Shown one piece after another: positions 63,434 through 64,000 of a DNA stretch of 64,000 nt. The stretch lies in contig CAKZRU010000098.1 in the NCBI GenBank assembly GCA_937146725.1, positions 22,044 through 86,043 of the forward strand. Direction: 5' to 3'. The notes below the pieces were generated by a model. That model had not been told where the DNA came from and made no database searches. It saw only the letters and a program-made list of their open reading frames with translations. This DNA is from an uncultured Myxococcales bacterium (GTDB taxonomy: Bacteria > Myxococcota_A > Bradymonadia > UBA7976 > VGTA01). Each line of letters starts with the position of its first letter. Position 1 is the stretch's first letter. A program made the position numbers and the translations under genes.

Positions 63434-64000
63434 ATGAGTAAATCACCAATTCAACGTATAATATTTGGTAATCCAGGCACTGGTAAAAGCCATAGTATAG
63501 ACAAAAAGATCCTTCCTTTAGAGCTTGGAATTGATCCGGAAACTTCAAGTTCAGATATTATTAAAACTGTTTTTCATCCTGAATACACCTATGGCGATTT
63601 TATGGGAAAGTTACTTCCCCTGTCTAAACAGCGAGAAGATGGTAGTTCTCAGGTGGAGTATAAGTTTTATCCGGGGCATCTCTTAACCGCGCTTGCCAAA
63701 GCATATAAAAATCTTATGACACCAAAAGATGGAAAAATACAAAATGTAGCCCTAGTGATCGATGAGATTAACCGAGGTAATTCATCGGCTATTTTTGGTA
63801 CAGCCTTTCAGCTACTCGACCGTAAAGATGATGGTTTTTCAAGCTATCATATTACACTGAGTGAGCTTGAGTTTAGTTCATTCATTAATATGATTGGCGA
63901 AGTCAAAGCGTTTTATATAGATAAATCAGAAACAAAGGTCATTGAAAAATATGAACTAATAGAAGATCTACAGATAAGAAACCCCAAGTTTAAGAGAGAA
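63434..64000 (+). CDS. McrB-like AAA+ NTPase, 3' end outside window
   Basis: Open from ATG 63434 to the window edge (189 codons). Walker A is G-N-P-G-T-G-K-S. The following F-H-P-E-Y-T-Y-G-D-F and the Walker B region L-V-I-D-E-I-N-R-G-N-S-S-A-I-F-G-T match the McrB/5-methylcytosine-specific restriction AAA+ family, where GTP hydrolysis drives McrC nuclease. The usual N-terminal DNA-recognition domain is absent: the P-loop is only a dozen residues from the start, so a partner protein may read the target. A defence role is probable; what follows is beyond the window. Confidence 0.85.
   Translation, partial: MSKSPIQRIIFGNPGTGKSHSIDKKILPLELGIDPETSSSDIIKTVFHPEYTYGDFMGKLLPLSKQREDGSSQVEYKFYPGHLLTALAKAYKNLMTPKDGKIQNVALVIDEINRGNSSAIFGTAFQLLDRKDDGFSSYHITLSELEFSSFINMIGEVKAFYIDKSETKVIEKYELIEDLQIRNPKFKRE

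Overview
The window looks like a chromosomal segment of a Gram-negative bacterium with a complex envelope, probably a Myxococcota/Bradymonadales-like lineage (inference). The grounds are: ten predicted lipoproteins, many with Cys-rich disulfide repeats, MopE-like metal-binding motifs, putative-Ig (He_PIG) and pre-peptidase C-terminal-like domains; an Mla-type lipid transporter; an OmpA-like lipoprotein; and a histidine-kinase-like/receiver/cyclase fusion. By eye the base composition is moderately AT-rich. No tRNA, rRNA, CRISPR array, prophage or integrase was recognised. The only mobile-element trace is a truncated IS66-type transposase near 12.1-12.9 kb.

Layout. 1-1570: a lipoprotein gene cut by the left edge. 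1641-3400: the queC-queE-queD operon for preQ0 synthesis. 3467-10187: a four-gene operon coding for a membrane-anchored protein with a possible degenerate MCE region, a fused MlaF-MlaE ABC transporter, a large P-loop GTPase-like membrane protein carrying an EF-hand-like loop, and a lipoprotein; a divergent Fur-family regulator lies beside it. 10.8-19.5 kb: lipoproteins, the IS66 remnant, a persulfide dioxygenase-like/DUF442 pair and a BtpA-family protein. 19.7-24.7 kb: udk, greB, a pair of related secreted proteins (one fused to an Asp-box propeller) and an OmpA lipoprotein. 24.9-27.3 kb: HAD hydrolase, TrpG/PabA, a small beta-barrel candidate. 27.3-34.2 kb: a copper-monooxygenase-like lipoprotein, an MFS transporter with an odd N-terminus, and sucC-sucD-plsC. 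34.5-38.3 kb: a flippase followed by two ArsA-like ATPases. 38.3-39.9 kb: the receiver/cyclase regulator.

40.1-52.4 kb holds two adjacent giant genes for acidic, calcium-binding-type repeat lipoproteins (1358 and about 2693 residues). They share a Cys-bracketed DNDxDG motif and a beta-sandwich module; the second has 13 modules of about 200 residues. After them come two small membrane proteins, hemH, a RetSat/CrtI-like oxidoreductase, a pectin-acetylesterase-like lipoprotein, a VOC protein, rlmN-(pteridine reductase-like)-folB in an overlapping operon, and an ECF sigma/anti-sigma pair. The right edge enters an McrB-like AAA+ gene preceded by a small zinc-ribbon gene with an acidic repeat tail, probably the start of a defence locus.

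A theme runs through the whole window: short tandem repeats with periods that are multiples of three, in frame, inside at least eleven unrelated genes. In most lipoproteins they lie directly after the lipobox cysteine, where they would serve as length-variable tethers. The most system-like unknown is the fused Mla/GTPase operon; the most striking objects are the two giant repeat lipoproteins.
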